55,304 bases of DNA from Myxococcota bacterium. Lineage in GTDB: Bacteria > Myxococcota_A > UBA796 > CAJQPC01. The position numbers and the translations under genes were made by a program. The stretch's first letter is position 1. Every line of letters starts with the position of its first letter. Where the stretch lies: assembly GCA_023150845.1 (NCBI GenBank), contig JAKLKD010000018.1:1-55304 (forward strand), in the 5' to 3' direction. The notes beneath the pieces are model-generated. The model made no database searches. It had not been told where the DNA came from and saw only the letters and a program-made list of their open reading frames with translations. Positions 7,993-16,892 of the stretch are shown here, one piece after another.

Positions 7993-8568
7993 TCAAGGCA
8001 GGGTGGGAGTGGGCCGACGTGGCGCTCGGGATTTGGGCTCTCGTCGCCGCCACGACCGTTCCCCTTCGTTGGGGGGGCCGCAAGTCGCCGACCTCATTGC
8101 ACTTGATCCCCACCAGATCCCGTCTTCTCGCCGCCTCATCGCCTCCTCAACCCAAGCGAGAACATGCTCAACCAGTTCGATCGTGCTGGGGTTGTGGACC
8201 TCAGCCACCTGGGCGGCGTCCCCCGCGAGCGCGAACACCTGAGCCAGCTCGGCGAGCCCGTCGGACTGCCCGAGCCGGGAGCCGGTCTGCTCATCGAGCG
8301 AGAGCGCCGAGAGGTAAGGTCCGTGCGCCTCCAACAAGCGGCCTGCGGCCCGCTCCAGGTCACCGTGGGCCTGAAACACTTTGGCCTGACCCACACGGTC
8401 GCCCACCACCTCGAACAACGCCAGGGACGCCGCGTAGTCGGCCGCTGCTCCCGCGAGGCCGGACTCGGTCCGACGAAGGTCACCGTGGGCCTGAAGCACG
8501 TTGACCTGACCCACGCGGTCGCCCACCACCTCGAACAACGCCAGGGCCGCCGCGTAGGCGACCGCCAC
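7993..8568 (-). pseudogene. TPR-repeat protein remnant
   Basis: The readable frame holds two nearly identical 40-residue tetratricopeptide units (YAASLALFEVVGDRVGQ followed by ...VFQAHGDLERA) and one more divergent unit ending in LAELAQVFALAGDAAQVAE. The DNA of the first two units is almost identical over 120 bases (about 8420-8440 and 8540-8560 mark the same words). The 5' end runs without a proper start into the IS66 remnant, and the C-terminal tail is Arg-rich and unlike a protein end. I read it as the 3' part of a larger TPR gene broken by the insertion. Confidence 0.5.
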
Positions 8569-8612
8569 GCCGTACCCCCGGCGCTCCCCTCTTCCCGTCG
8601 CTCCCGCGCCGT

Positions 8613-8906
8613 GTGAAGCGGGCGCTCATGCCACACCACGTCACCATCACCGAGCGCCAAGCCCTCGTCGCCCAATGGCGCGCGTCCGGCCTCACCATGT
8701 TCGCCAGGGAGCACGGCGTCCCGTTCACGAGCCTTCGCCGCTGGCACCTCAAGTACCCCCCGCCCACCTTCTCCCACGTCGAGCTCTCCGATTCGCCCTC
8801 CAGCCCCACCCTCATCGTCGAGCTGGCCCATACCGGCCACCGCATCCACGTCCCACTAGGCTTCGACGCTACTTTGCTGCGCCGTCTCATGGAGGCGTCG
8901 TGCTGA
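8613..8906 (+). CDS. tnpA: IS66 accessory protein TnpA
   Basis: A 97-residue product from GTG, or 92 residues from the ATG at 8628 (MPHHVTITERQALVAQWRAS). The segment GLTMFAREHGVPFTSLRRWH is the helix-turn-helix usual for IS66 TnpA, and the tail with LRRLMEAS is typical. Its last codons overlap the GTG of tnpB, as in complete IS66 elements. It is likely inactive in transposition because the partner genes are broken. Confidence 0.75.
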   Translation: MKRALMPHHVTITERQALVAQWRASGLTMFAREHGVPFTSLRRWHLKYPPPTFSHVELSDSPSSPTLIVELAHTGHRIHVPLGFDATLLRRLMEASC

Positions 8907-9226
8907 TAACACACAGACTCCAGATCCACATCGCCCTTGAGCCCTTGAGCCTGCGCAAGTCCATCGACGGTCTGTGCGCCGAGGTCCAGCGCCGCTTCGG
9001 CGACAACCCCATAGGGGGCCATCTGTTCGTGTTCTTCAACCGCGACCGCACCGGACTGAAGGCGCTCATTTGAGACAACGGCGGCTTCATCGTCGTCTAC
9101 AAACGCCTGGAGCGCAGCCGTTTCGTGCTGCCGCCCGTTCGCGGCGACCGCGTGATGATGGACCACGCCGAGCTCGCGGCGCTCTCGGACGGCATCGACC
9201 TCACCCGCGCACGAAAAACTCCCTAA
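8900..9226 (+). pseudogene. tnpB: IS66 TnpB with in-frame stop
   Basis: From GTG at 8900 the frame reads the IS66 Orf2 core: LEPLSLRKSIDGLCAEVQ, then GGHLFVFFNRDRTGLKALI. A TGA follows at 9071-9073 where the family has a Trp codon. The frame then continues as DNGGFIVVYKRLERSRFVLP to a TAA at 9224-9226. A single TGG-to-TGA change explains the break. The family role of TnpB in transposition is accessory. Confidence 0.8.
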
Positions 9227-9227
9227 C

Positions 9228-9509
9228 ACCTCCGAGCTGCGCCTGAGGCAGACCGTCACCGGGCGAACGAACGTCCTCTTCGTGGGCTCCGAGGGCGACG
9301 CGGCCTCGGCGGCGAGCCTATGCTCCCCCGTGGCGAGCTGCAGGCTGCACAGGCTTGACCCGTGGGTGTACTTGTATGACGTGCTGGGGTGGATCAACGA
9401 CTTCCCCGCGACGCGGGTGATTGAGCTGTCTCCGTCCTACGTCGCGGGGGCGTGGCGGGACGATGGGTGTTACCACCGGACTAAACAACACTCCCCATCC
9501 CAAGCGTAG
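9228..9509 (+). pseudogene. tnpC: IS66 transposase TnpC, C-terminal fragment
   Basis: The frame reads GRTNVLFVGSEGDAASAASL, then SCRLHRLDPWVYLYDVLGWI and DFPATRVIELSP. These correspond to the last roughly 75 residues of IS66 transposases (GRKNWLFAGS, then a DPxxYLxDVLxRI block). The catalytic DDE region and everything N-terminal to it are absent, so there is a large internal deletion between tnpB and this tail. Confidence 0.8.
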
Positions 9510-9637
9510 ACCTGTGACCTTTCGTGTCACGGCAGTAACGGGAGTCGTCACAGTCCGCGCCGAAACTGCCCATGAGAAGGTCATTCCCAGCACGGCATAA
9601 CTCTTGCATGAATTTGTATACCTAGCTCGGAGTGCTC

Positions 9638-10021
9638 ATGTCCTCTCGCCTGATCCTCGTGTTCACCCTCGCGCTCACCGGCTGTAGTGGCGCTAGTCCT
9701 GAGTCCAAAGACGTCGCCGTTGAGGAGGAGGACACCACGCAGAGCTGCGCCTCCGTGCCATCGGGAACGGTCGAGACCTCCGGCTCCTGCTTCGGGATGC
9801 GAATGACCGCGACCCTCACCGCCGATGCGGCGAGCTGCACATTCTCCCTCGCCGATTGGAGCATGAGCCACGGCAACCTCCCCGAAGGCGGCGCGGTAGC
9901 AGGAGCCACCGTCACGCTCAGCGGCGGCGACTTTGAGGGCTGTACGGGGAGCGTCGAAGCGGCGGCCATCTCCGGCGTATGCGAGGACGGCTGCGCTTGG
10001 GAGCTGGCCTATGTTCAGTAA
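9638..10021 (+). CDS. Small Cys-containing lipoprotein upstream of the multicopper oxidase
   Basis: The 127-residue product starts MSSRLILVFTLALTGCSGAS, a lipoprotein signal with LTGC lipobox. An acidic linker (VEEEDTTQ) and a small domain with six Cys follow (SCASVPSG, GSCFGMRM, ASCTFSL, GCTGSV, GVCEDGCAW). The ATG at 9638 is preceded by GGAG; a GTG two codons earlier is also possible. Its end overlaps the start of the multicopper oxidase gene by 11 bases, so the two are an operon. The composition is visibly less GC-rich than the flanking genes. A copper-related role is suggested only by the neighbour. Confidence 0.65.
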   Translation: MSSRLILVFTLALTGCSGASPESKDVAVEEEDTTQSCASVPSGTVETSGSCFGMRMTATLTADAASCTFSLADWSMSHGNLPEGGAVAGATVTLSGGDFEGCTGSVEAAAISGVCEDGCAWELAYVQ

Positions 10022-11747
10022 ACTCTCGCCGAGCGCGTCATCATCGCCTGCGCGGGTCTCGCTGGTGATGTTGGTGTTTGTGTACGCCTGTCAATGTCGC
10101 CCCGCGACGACGCCGGAGGTGCGGTCGTTCATCGAGCCAGCGCTCCTCGCGGACGAAGACAGCACCGAGGGGCGATTTGTGGGGACGCTCCAGGCGTCGG
10201 CGACCACGCTGGACCGAACGGGGACCCCTACCGAGTTCTTGACCTTCAACGGCGGGATCCCAGGGCCGCAGATTCGTGTGCGTCAAGGGGATGAGGTCAG
10301 CATCCGCTTTTTGAACGGGCTGCCCGATGGCCATGACTGGTCGAGCGGCGTTCATTGGCACGGGATCGAGGGCTACAACGCCTCGGACGGAACGCCGATC
10401 ACCGAGCGCGGGATCATGCCCGGCGCAGAGAAGACCTATGAGTTCCGCGCGACCCGGCCCGGCGTGTACTGGTATCACCCCCACATCCGGGGGGCGCAGG
10501 CCATCTTCTCCGGCCTCTATGGGCCGCTGATTGTTGTCGATCCAGCAGAGGACGAGCTGATCGCGCGCGGCGTGCTTCCAAAGGACGATCGTGTGCTCGT
10601 GCTCTCCGACACCTGGACATCTCAAGGGATCGTCACCTCCGCCGAGTCCACAAACGCGATGGAGATTATGAACGGTACGGAGGGCCGCGAGCTTCTCGTC
10701 AACGGCCACCTGCTGCCTACGCTTGATGTCGTGGCGGGCTCAGCGGTGCGGCTTCGGCTCATCAACAGCTCCATCACGCGGTTCTGGCGGGTGTCTGTGC
10801 CAGGCCACACGCTGATTCGGGTGGGCGGCGAAGGTGGGCTGCTCAACCACGCCCGCGTCGAGGGTGGGTCCGTCACTGGCGAACGATTTGATGTTGAGAC
10901 CGGCGCCTCGTTGGGCCCCGCGGAGGTCGCGTTGGGCTATGAGCGCGGCGAGGTGCTCCTCGCCCCTGGTGAGCGCGCCGATGTTGTCCTCATCACGGAT
11001 GGAGTCGTAGGGGACGAGTGGCCGCTTCGTTGGGAGGACAGCCCGCGAGGACGACACGAGATGTGGATGGAGGACGGTGAGATGGTCATGGGGGACGCCG
11101 CGGATGACGGGACCCGTCCTGGGGTTGAGGTCGCGAGATTTCGATTGGTCGCTGGTGAACAGTCACCCATCACGCTCGCGGACGGCACACCGCTGCTCGC
11201 CGCCGTGGGGCGCTCGATTGAGCCGGTCGCTACCCCCGCGAACGCGCAGTGGTTTGACGAGGCGGGCACCACATTAGACGAAGAGATGACCCACGAAGAA
11301 GACGAGAGCGGCGAGCTGGTGATGACGACCTGGTTCGGCATGAACGGCGTCTCATGGCACCCCGACCACATGGCGGGGCCAGAGCAGCCGCTGGCGCCGA
11401 GCGCAAAATCAGCGCGGATCGGCGACACGATCGAGTGGGAGGTGCGCAATAACTCCATGATGGCGCATCCCTACCACCTGCACGGCTTCAGCTACCAGCC
11501 TTACGCGCTCGTGTTCTGGCCCGACCCCGAACACGCCACGGAGGACAACAGCGCGGTGCGTGTGCCGTGGAGTCATGATGAGTTTGAGGACACCACGCTC
11601 ATTCCACCGTTCGCGTCGTTGTACTTTCGTGTACAGCTCTCCGATCCTGCGGGTGACGGATCCGCAGCCGGACGTTGGGTGCAGCATTGTCATATTCTGC
11701 AGCATGGCGAGAATGGCATGATGTCCGAGCTTGTGGTGAGCCCGTAG
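10011..11747 (+). CDS. Multicopper oxidase, lipoprotein-type
   Basis: A 578-residue oxidase with all copper-ligand motifs: HWHG near residue 115, YHPH near 155, HPYHLHG near 485 and HCHILQHGENGMM near 560. The last two supply the type 1 and trinuclear sites, and the Met at the end is the usual axial ligand. The start at 10011 (MFSKLSPSAS) gives a signal peptide ending in VFVYAC, so it is probably anchored in a membrane facing the periplasm. A Met-rich and acidic loop (MWMEDGEMVMGD) may bind copper, as in CueO-like enzymes. Codons use more A/T at third positions than neighbouring genes, which fits horizontal acquisition. The substrate (Cu(I), Mn or phenols) cannot be decided. Confidence 0.92.
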   Translation: MFSKLSPSASSSPARVSLVMLVFVYACQCRPATTPEVRSFIEPALLADEDSTEGRFVGTLQASATTLDRTGTPTEFLTFNGGIPGPQIRVRQGDEVSIRFLNGLPDGHDWSSGVHWHGIEGYNASDGTPITERGIMPGAEKTYEFRATRPGVYWYHPHIRGAQAIFSGLYGPLIVVDPAEDELIARGVLPKDDRVLVLSDTWTSQGIVTSAESTNAMEIMNGTEGRELLVNGHLLPTLDVVAGSAVRLRLINSSITRFWRVSVPGHTLIRVGGEGGLLNHARVEGGSVTGERFDVETGASLGPAEVALGYERGEVLLAPGERADVVLITDGVVGDEWPLRWEDSPRGRHEMWMEDGEMVMGDAADDGTRPGVEVARFRLVAGEQSPITLADGTPLLAAVGRSIEPVATPANAQWFDEAGTTLDEEMTHEEDESGELVMTTWFGMNGVSWHPDHMAGPEQPLAPSAKSARIGDTIEWEVRNNSMMAHPYHLHGFSYQPYALVFWPDPEHATEDNSAVRVPWSHDEFEDTTLIPPFASLYFRVQLSDPAGDGSAAGRWVQHCHILQHGENGMMSELVVSP

Positions 11748-11946
11748 CGGTGAGGGTCTGAAGACGCAGCTCGTCCATTCTGGGAGCGCCACACAGCACG
11801 ATCGTTCAATGGGCCACCTCAGCCAACGTCGGGGCCCGCACACCGCGCTCTTGACCAGCGACACGGCCTCAAGCGGCGGCGTCGTCTTGGCTTCGGTCTA
11901 CTCGTCGTCTTTGGGGCGATACGACCAAGCACCCGCGCGGCCCCCA

Positions 11947-13311
11947 TCAGCCCGGCGCCACCAGCACCGCCGCGAAGAAGCCGTCGGTGCCGTGCCGGTG
12001 CGGCGTGAGCACCAGGCTCTCCCCGTCGCCGAGCGCGGCGGCCCGGGCCTCGCCCCAGAGCTCCCGCAGGGGCAGGAGCCGCCAGCCGGGGTGGTCGGCC
12101 AAGAAGGCCTCGACCACGCCCTGGTTCTCGGCGCGCAGCAAGGAGCAGGTCGCGTAGACCACACGGGCCCCCGGCGCGGCCAAGGTGGCGGCGCGGGAGA
12201 GGATCTGGAGCTGCTCGGCGCGGCGGGCGGCGCGGTCCTCGTCGGCGAGGAGCTGGCGCAGGCTGGGGTGGCGGCGCAGGGTGCCCGTGCCGGAGCACGG
12301 CGCGTCGACGAGCACACGGACGGCGCTGGCCGGGGCCACGGGCAAGGGGCCGTCGGCGGGGATCACGTCGAAACGCACGAACTTCGCCCCCGCCCGGGCG
12401 GCGCGCTGGCGGGCGCGACGGATGGCGTCCGCGCGCACGTCAAAGGCCCAGAGGCGCTGGCGGCCGCGGAGGTCGGGGGCGATGGCCAAGGATTTGCCCC
12501 CAGCCCCGGCGCAGAAGTCCACGATGAGGCCCTTCGGCGGGGGCTCCACCATGGCGGCGATGAGCTGGCTGCCCTCGTCTTGGATCTCGACGAGGCCCTC
12601 GCGGAAGGCCCGGCCCCCGGCGACGTTCGCCGTCTCCCGCACGAGCAGGGCGTCAGGGGCGAAGGTGCCCAGCTCCGAGGGGATGCCCTCGGCGGCCAAG
12701 GCGGCCTGGGCCCCGGCGCGGTCGGTCTTCAGGCGGTTCGCCCGCACCCCGATGGGCGCGCGCTCGGCCAAGGCCGAGACCAGGCGGGCGGCCTCGACGG
12801 GGCCCAGCTCGTCGAGCCAGGCCTCCGCCAGCCAGCGCGGCAAGGAGCCCATGACGCTCAGCAAGGTCACGTCGTCGGGCTGGGTGGACTCGGCCCAGGC
12901 CCGCAGGCTCGCCCGGTCGTCCCGCAGAGGCTCAAACACCGCCGACCCGAAGGTCTCCGCGGCGAGCTCCGGGGGCAGACCGCCCTCCCGCACGAGCTGC
13001 GCTAACCACAGCGCCAAGGGCGCCCGGTCGCCACCCCAGCCGCCGAGGCGCAGGAGCAAGGCCGCGCTCTGATGGCGGCGCAGGGTGGCGTAGATGCCGT
13101 CCTTGAGGATCGCCCGGTCCTTGCTGCCCAGGCGGTGATCCTCGCGGAAGCGCCGCCTCAGGAGGGTCTCGGCGTGGGCGCCCTCGGCGAAGCAGCGCTC
13201 CAGAAGCTCCGTCGCGACGGTCAGGAGCAGCCCCGGCCGCCCGGCGCGCACCAAGAGCGGCGGCGCCTCGGCGGGCGGGCGGGGCAGAGCCTCAAGCAAG
13301 GAGTGGAGCAT
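11947..13311 (-). CDS. rsmB: 16S rRNA (cytosine-5) methyltransferase, RsmB/Sun family
   Basis: A 454-residue NOL1/NOP2/Sun-family enzyme. The N-terminal NusB-like RNA-binding part contains GSKDRAILKDGIYATLRR. The SAM site is VDFCAGAGGKSLAIA. The two catalytic cysteines are in DAPCSGTGTLRRHP near residue 335 and in ATCSLLRAENQ near residue 390. These features match RsmB, which methylates C967 of 16S rRNA in E. coli; the exact site here is inferred. The 199-base stretch between this gene and the oxidase gene holds nothing I can identify. Confidence 0.88.
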   Translation of the reverse strand: MLHSLLEALPRPPAEAPPLLVRAGRPGLLLTVATELLERCFAEGAHAETLLRRRFREDHRLGSKDRAILKDGIYATLRRHQSAALLLRLGGWGGDRAPLALWLAQLVREGGLPPELAAETFGSAVFEPLRDDRASLRAWAESTQPDDVTLLSVMGSLPRWLAEAWLDELGPVEAARLVSALAERAPIGVRANRLKTDRAGAQAALAAEGIPSELGTFAPDALLVRETANVAGGRAFREGLVEIQDEGSQLIAAMVEPPPKGLIVDFCAGAGGKSLAIAPDLRGRQRLWAFDVRADAIRRARQRAARAGAKFVRFDVIPADGPLPVAPASAVRVLVDAPCSGTGTLRRHPSLRQLLADEDRAARRAEQLQILSRAATLAAPGARVVYATCSLLRAENQGVVEAFLADHPGWRLLPLRELWGEARAAALGDGESLVLTPHRHGTDGFFAAVLVAPG

Positions 13312-13338
13312 TCGATCCGTCAGGGGCCGCCGAGGGGC

Positions 13339-14013
13339 TTACTGGAACGCGGCCTTGACCTGACCGAAGGTGGTCATGGTGAGGTCGGTCACCGCGGCGA
13401 GGCGCTCGGGGGTGGCGTTGATCGCCTTGATGTTGCTGTTGATCTGCTTGGTGACCTTGGGGATGTCCGCCGCGGCCACGCCGTTGCGCTTGAAGATGTC
13501 GGGGTTGATCATGCCCGGGAAGGCCGCGACCTCGGCGACGAGGCCCTTGACCTCGGGGGCGAGCTTCTCGACGTCCTGGAAGGTCTTGTCGAGGTCCGCC
13601 AAGGAGGTGTTCAGGGTGTCGATGGCGGTCTGGATCTCAGGGACGACGGCGTCCTCGGGGGTCACCTTGGGCACGCGGCCGCGCTCCAGCGACACGGTGA
13701 GCTTCTTGCCGGCCTTGGTCTTGAGCTCGGCGAGGGCCTTGTCCAAGGAGGTGGTCTGGTCGAGCTTGAGCGACGCCGCCAAGGAGGTGTTCACCTTGGT
13801 GAGGTTGTTCTCCGTGGCCTGGAGCGTGTCGTGGATCGCCTTGGCCTTGAGGAACGCGGGGTTGAAGTCCTCCACCGCCGTGGTCTTGATCTCGGGGTAC
13901 TTGCTCTCGGCGGCCTCGCCGGACTTGTCCTTCTCTTTGCCAGCGAAGGCGTCCACGGCGGGCAAGGCGACGGCGGTGAGGGCGGCGAGGAGGATGAGCG
14001 GGCGGAAGTTCAT
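13339..14013 (-). CDS. Exported helical protein of unknown function
   Basis: The 224-residue product has a signal peptide (MNFRPLILLAALTAVALP, cleavage near AFA-GKE) followed by a Lys/Glu-rich, mostly helical mature part. Repeated patterns such as LQATENNLTKVNTSLA and TAIDTLNTSLADLDKTFQDVE suggest a coiled-coil bundle. I recognise no family. It lies downstream of nothing on its strand and upstream of rsmB with 27 bases between, so it may share a transcript with rsmB. Confidence 0.65.
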   Translation of the reverse strand: MNFRPLILLAALTAVALPAVDAFAGKEKDKSGEAAESKYPEIKTTAVEDFNPAFLKAKAIHDTLQATENNLTKVNTSLAASLKLDQTTSLDKALAELKTKAGKKLTVSLERGRVPKVTPEDAVVPEIQTAIDTLNTSLADLDKTFQDVEKLAPEVKGLVAEVAAFPGMINPDIFKRNGVAAADIPKVTKQINSNIKAINATPERLAAVTDLTMTTFGQVKAAFQ

Positions 14014-14150
14014 CGGTGGCTCCAGTGGATTCGTCTTGGGGACAGCGGGTTTCGCGGCGGCCTATAACCCGCCGGTGACGCCCGTGTTCCTTTTGTCAGG
14101 AGTGGCGCGTGAGGCGGCCCCTCACGGCGCGCGGGTTAAGGGGACGGGCG

Positions 14151-16187
14151 ATGGAGCTGAGCCCGACCCACCGCCCGACGCCTGGCCGCGTCCGACGCCA
14201 TGATGAGCTGGGCGGGCTGCGGGGCGCGTTGTGGTCCATCGCCGCGGCCTGCCCCCTCGCGCTGTTCTTGGATCCGTTCCCGCCCCTGACCGACCGCACC
14301 GTCGTCACCGTGGGGGCCTTGGGGCTGGGCGCGCTGCTCGTGCTGGTGGGGGCCCTGCGCCTCACGCGCTCCCCCCGACAAGGCCGCAACCTCGCTGGGC
14401 TGGGCGTGGTGCTCGTCGCCGGGGTGACCACGTCGGGGCTGTTGATGTCGCCCGGCGCGGCGTTCGTGACGTTGCTCGCCGCCGGGGCCGCGCTCACCCG
14501 CATCTACCCCCGCGCGCCGCAGACCGTCTGGGCGGATGCCCCTCGGGATGAGGCCCGGGGCGCCGCCTTCGCCGCCTTGACCTGCGTGGTGCTGGGCCTC
14601 GGCGTGCAGCGGAGCGTCACCTCGGCGGCGGTGGCCCTGATCGCGCCGTCCCTCGCCGTGGGGTTGGCCCTGCGGTACAGCTTCTCGGCGAACAACCCTG
14701 ACCTCACCCGCCGCGCCCCCGCCGTGCTCGGGGCGCTGAGCATCCTCATCGCCGCCGCCTTGGCCAGCCGCAGCCCCGCCGGGGCCATCGCCGTGAGCAC
14801 CCTCGCCCCCTTGGGCGCCCTGCTCTCCACCCGACGCGCCGAGGGCGCCGCCCCGGCCTTGCCCGGCGTGTGGGAGGTCATCCTCGGCGACCCGGCCCGG
14901 GTGCTCGTCGCCACCTTCGCCGCGATCTGCGTCGTCGGGGGTGTGCTGCTGAGCTCGGGGCCCGCGGCGGCCGGGGCGGAGGTGCCCTTCATCGACGCGC
15001 TGTTCATGGCCGTGAGCGCCACCTGCGTCACCGGCCTCGGCGTCATCGACATCACGACGGCGTTCTCGGGGCTCGGGCGGGTGATCCTGCTCCTGCTCAT
15101 CCAGGTCGGCGGCCTGGGGATCATGACCTTCTCGGCGGCGGCGCTCACGCTCCTGGGCCAGCGCCTCAGCGTGCGCCACGAGCGCACCATGACGGGGCTC
15201 TTGGGCGCTGAGGGCCCCGGGCACCTCCAGGCCGAGCTCAAGCGGGTCTTGGGCGTCACCTTCGCCATCGAGGGCGTCGGGGCCGCGGCGCTCACGGCGC
15301 TGTTTATGCAGGCGGGCGACTCCCCGGGCGACGCCTTGTGGCGGGCGGTGTTCACCTCGATCTCCGCGTTCTGCAACGCCGGGTTCGCGCTCCAGAGCGA
15401 CAACCTCGTGGGTTACCAGACCAACCCCGGCGTGCTGCACGTCGTCGGCCTGCTCATCATCTGCGGCGGCCTGGGCCCGGCGGTGATCCTCGCCGCGCCG
15501 CGGCTCGTGCGCGGCGGCTACATGAGCCTCCACGCCCGGCTCTCTTGGGTGACCACGGCGGCGCTCCTCGCGTTCCCGGCGCTGTTCATCGCCGGGGCGG
15601 AGTGGGGGAACAGCCTCGCCAGCCTCTCGACGGCGGATCGCCTGCACAACGCCTGGTTTCAGTCGGTGACCCTACGCACCGCGGGGTTCAACTCCATCGA
15701 CCTCACCGCGCTCAACCCGGCGACGGTCGTGCTGATGATCCTGATGATGTTCATCGGCGGCGGGCCGGGCTCGACGGCGGGCGGCATCAAGACGACGACG
15801 GCGGCGGTGCTCTTCCTCGCCGTGCTCGCCGCGGTGCAGGGCCGGGAGCACGCCCAGGCCTTCGGGCGGCGGATCCCCGTGGCCGTGGTCTACCGGGCGG
15901 TCGCCATCACCACCGTCGGCGCCCTCGTCGCGTTTGTCGCCGCCTTGGGCGTGCTGCTCACCCAGGCGATGCCGCCGCTCACCGCCTTGTTTGAGGTGGT
16001 CTCCGCCTTGGGCACCGTCGGGCTCACGATCGGGGCCACCCCCCTGCTCGATGAGGTGGGCAAGGTGCTCATCATCGTCTGCATGTTTATGGGCCGCGTG
16101 GGCCCCCTCACCCTCTTCTTGCTGCTCCACGAGGCCCGCGCCACGGCGGGTCCGGGGCTGCCCGAAGAGAACGTCCCCGTCGGCTAA
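14151..16187 (+). CDS. trkH: TrkH/KtrB-type potassium uptake subunit with long N-terminal membrane extension
   Basis: Membrane pore subunit for K+ uptake. The four selectivity-filter loops are visible: SATCVTGLGV near residue 290, SAFCNAGFAL, TLRTAGFNSI and SALGTVGLTI. The GGGPGSTAGGIKTTT segment is also present. The length of 678 residues exceeds the usual 450-500 because about 250 residues with roughly seven hydrophobic segments precede the canonical domain. I chose the ATG at 14151 because AAGGGG stands just upstream; a GTG 14 codons earlier is in frame. The RCK-domain partner gene follows after 30 bases, so this is a trkH-trkA operon. Confidence 0.9.
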   Translation: MELSPTHRPTPGRVRRHDELGGLRGALWSIAAACPLALFLDPFPPLTDRTVVTVGALGLGALLVLVGALRLTRSPRQGRNLAGLGVVLVAGVTTSGLLMSPGAAFVTLLAAGAALTRIYPRAPQTVWADAPRDEARGAAFAALTCVVLGLGVQRSVTSAAVALIAPSLAVGLALRYSFSANNPDLTRRAPAVLGALSILIAAALASRSPAGAIAVSTLAPLGALLSTRRAEGAAPALPGVWEVILGDPARVLVATFAAICVVGGVLLSSGPAAAGAEVPFIDALFMAVSATCVTGLGVIDITTAFSGLGRVILLLLIQVGGLGIMTFSAAALTLLGQRLSVRHERTMTGLLGAEGPGHLQAELKRVLGVTFAIEGVGAAALTALFMQAGDSPGDALWRAVFTSISAFCNAGFALQSDNLVGYQTNPGVLHVVGLLIICGGLGPAVILAAPRLVRGGYMSLHARLSWVTTAALLAFPALFIAGAEWGNSLASLSTADRLHNAWFQSVTLRTAGFNSIDLTALNPATVVLMILMMFIGGGPGSTAGGIKTTTAAVLFLAVLAAVQGREHAQAFGRRIPVAVVYRAVAITTVGALVAFVAALGVLLTQAMPPLTALFEVVSALGTVGLTIGATPLLDEVGKVLIIVCMFMGRVGPLTLFLLLHEARATAGPGLPEENVPVG

Positions 16188-16217
16188 CCCCAGCTTTAGA
16201 GCGAGAGAGAGGCGCAG

Positions 16218-16889
16218 ATGGCCCAGAAACAAGCCCTCGTGATCGGTCTCGGCCAGTTCGGCAGCGCGCTGGCGCGGTCCTTGGTGGCCCAGCACGTCGA
16301 GGTCGTCGGCGTCGACACCCGCATGGAGCGGGTGCAGGCCGCGGCGCCCTACCTCACCGACGTCGTGTGCCTCAACGCCACCGACGAGGCCGCCTTGGCC
16401 GGGCTCGCCCCGGCGCGGCGTGACCTCTGCGCGGTGTCTCTGGGTGAGCACGCCCGAGAGGGCTCGATCCTCGTCACGGCCCTGCTGCGGCAGATGGGCG
16501 CCCCGAAGATCATCTCCCGGGCCACGGACGACCTGCACGAGCGGGTGCTGCGCCTGGTCGGCGCCCACGAGGTCGTGAACCCTGAGCGGGCCTACGGTGA
16601 GCGCCTCGCCACCCGCCTCGCGCACCAAGGTGTGGCCGACATCATCCCTTTGGGCGACGGGCTCAGCCTCACCGAGCTCATCACCCCGCCGAGCTTCGTG
16701 GGCCGCAGCCTCATCGAGCTGACCTTGCCCAAACGCCACGGCGTCACCGTCGTCGCGATCCGCATGAAGGACCGCGAGGGCGCCACCCACCTGCTCCTGC
16801 CCGACCCCCGCCGCCCCCTCCGTGAAGACGACGTGCTGCTGCTCGTCTCTCAGACCGGCGCGGCGCTCTCCCTCGCCGACCGGAGCTGA
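16218..16889 (+). CDS. trkA: TrkA/KtrA-type RCK regulatory subunit
   Basis: A cytoplasmic gating subunit of 223 residues. The Rossmann motif GLGQFGSALARSL and the acidic residue of VVGVD near the second strand mark an RCK-N (NAD(H)/nucleotide-binding) domain. The C-terminal RCK-C part contains FVGRSLIELTLPKRHGVTVVAI and DDVLLLVS. It is a single-RCK KtrA-like form rather than the doubled E. coli TrkA. It stands 30 bases after trkH and 3 bases before the sensor gene. Confidence 0.92.
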   Translation: MAQKQALVIGLGQFGSALARSLVAQHVEVVGVDTRMERVQAAAPYLTDVVCLNATDEAALAGLAPARRDLCAVSLGEHAREGSILVTALLRQMGAPKIISRATDDLHERVLRLVGAHEVVNPERAYGERLATRLAHQGVADIIPLGDGLSLTELITPPSFVGRSLIELTLPKRHGVTVVAIRMKDREGATHLLLPDPRRPLREDDVLLLVSQTGAALSLADRS

Positions 16890-16892
16890 GCC

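Larger units (their letters stand above)
8613..9509 (+). mobile_element. Decayed IS66-family element
   Basis: Three consecutive pieces match the IS66 gene order tnpA, tnpB, tnpC: an intact-looking TnpA, a TnpB with an internal stop, and only the C-terminal tail of TnpC. Most of the TnpC transposase is deleted. I could not find convincing terminal inverted repeats, so the limits are those of the coding remnants. The element sits between the TPR remnant and the lower-GC multicopper oxidase pair, which fits an accessory insertion site. Confidence 0.8.

Noticed and set aside
11809-13005. 398-codon plus-strand frame opposite rsmB
   Set aside because: Antisense to a clear RsmB with both catalytic Cys motifs; composition is that of a shadow frame.
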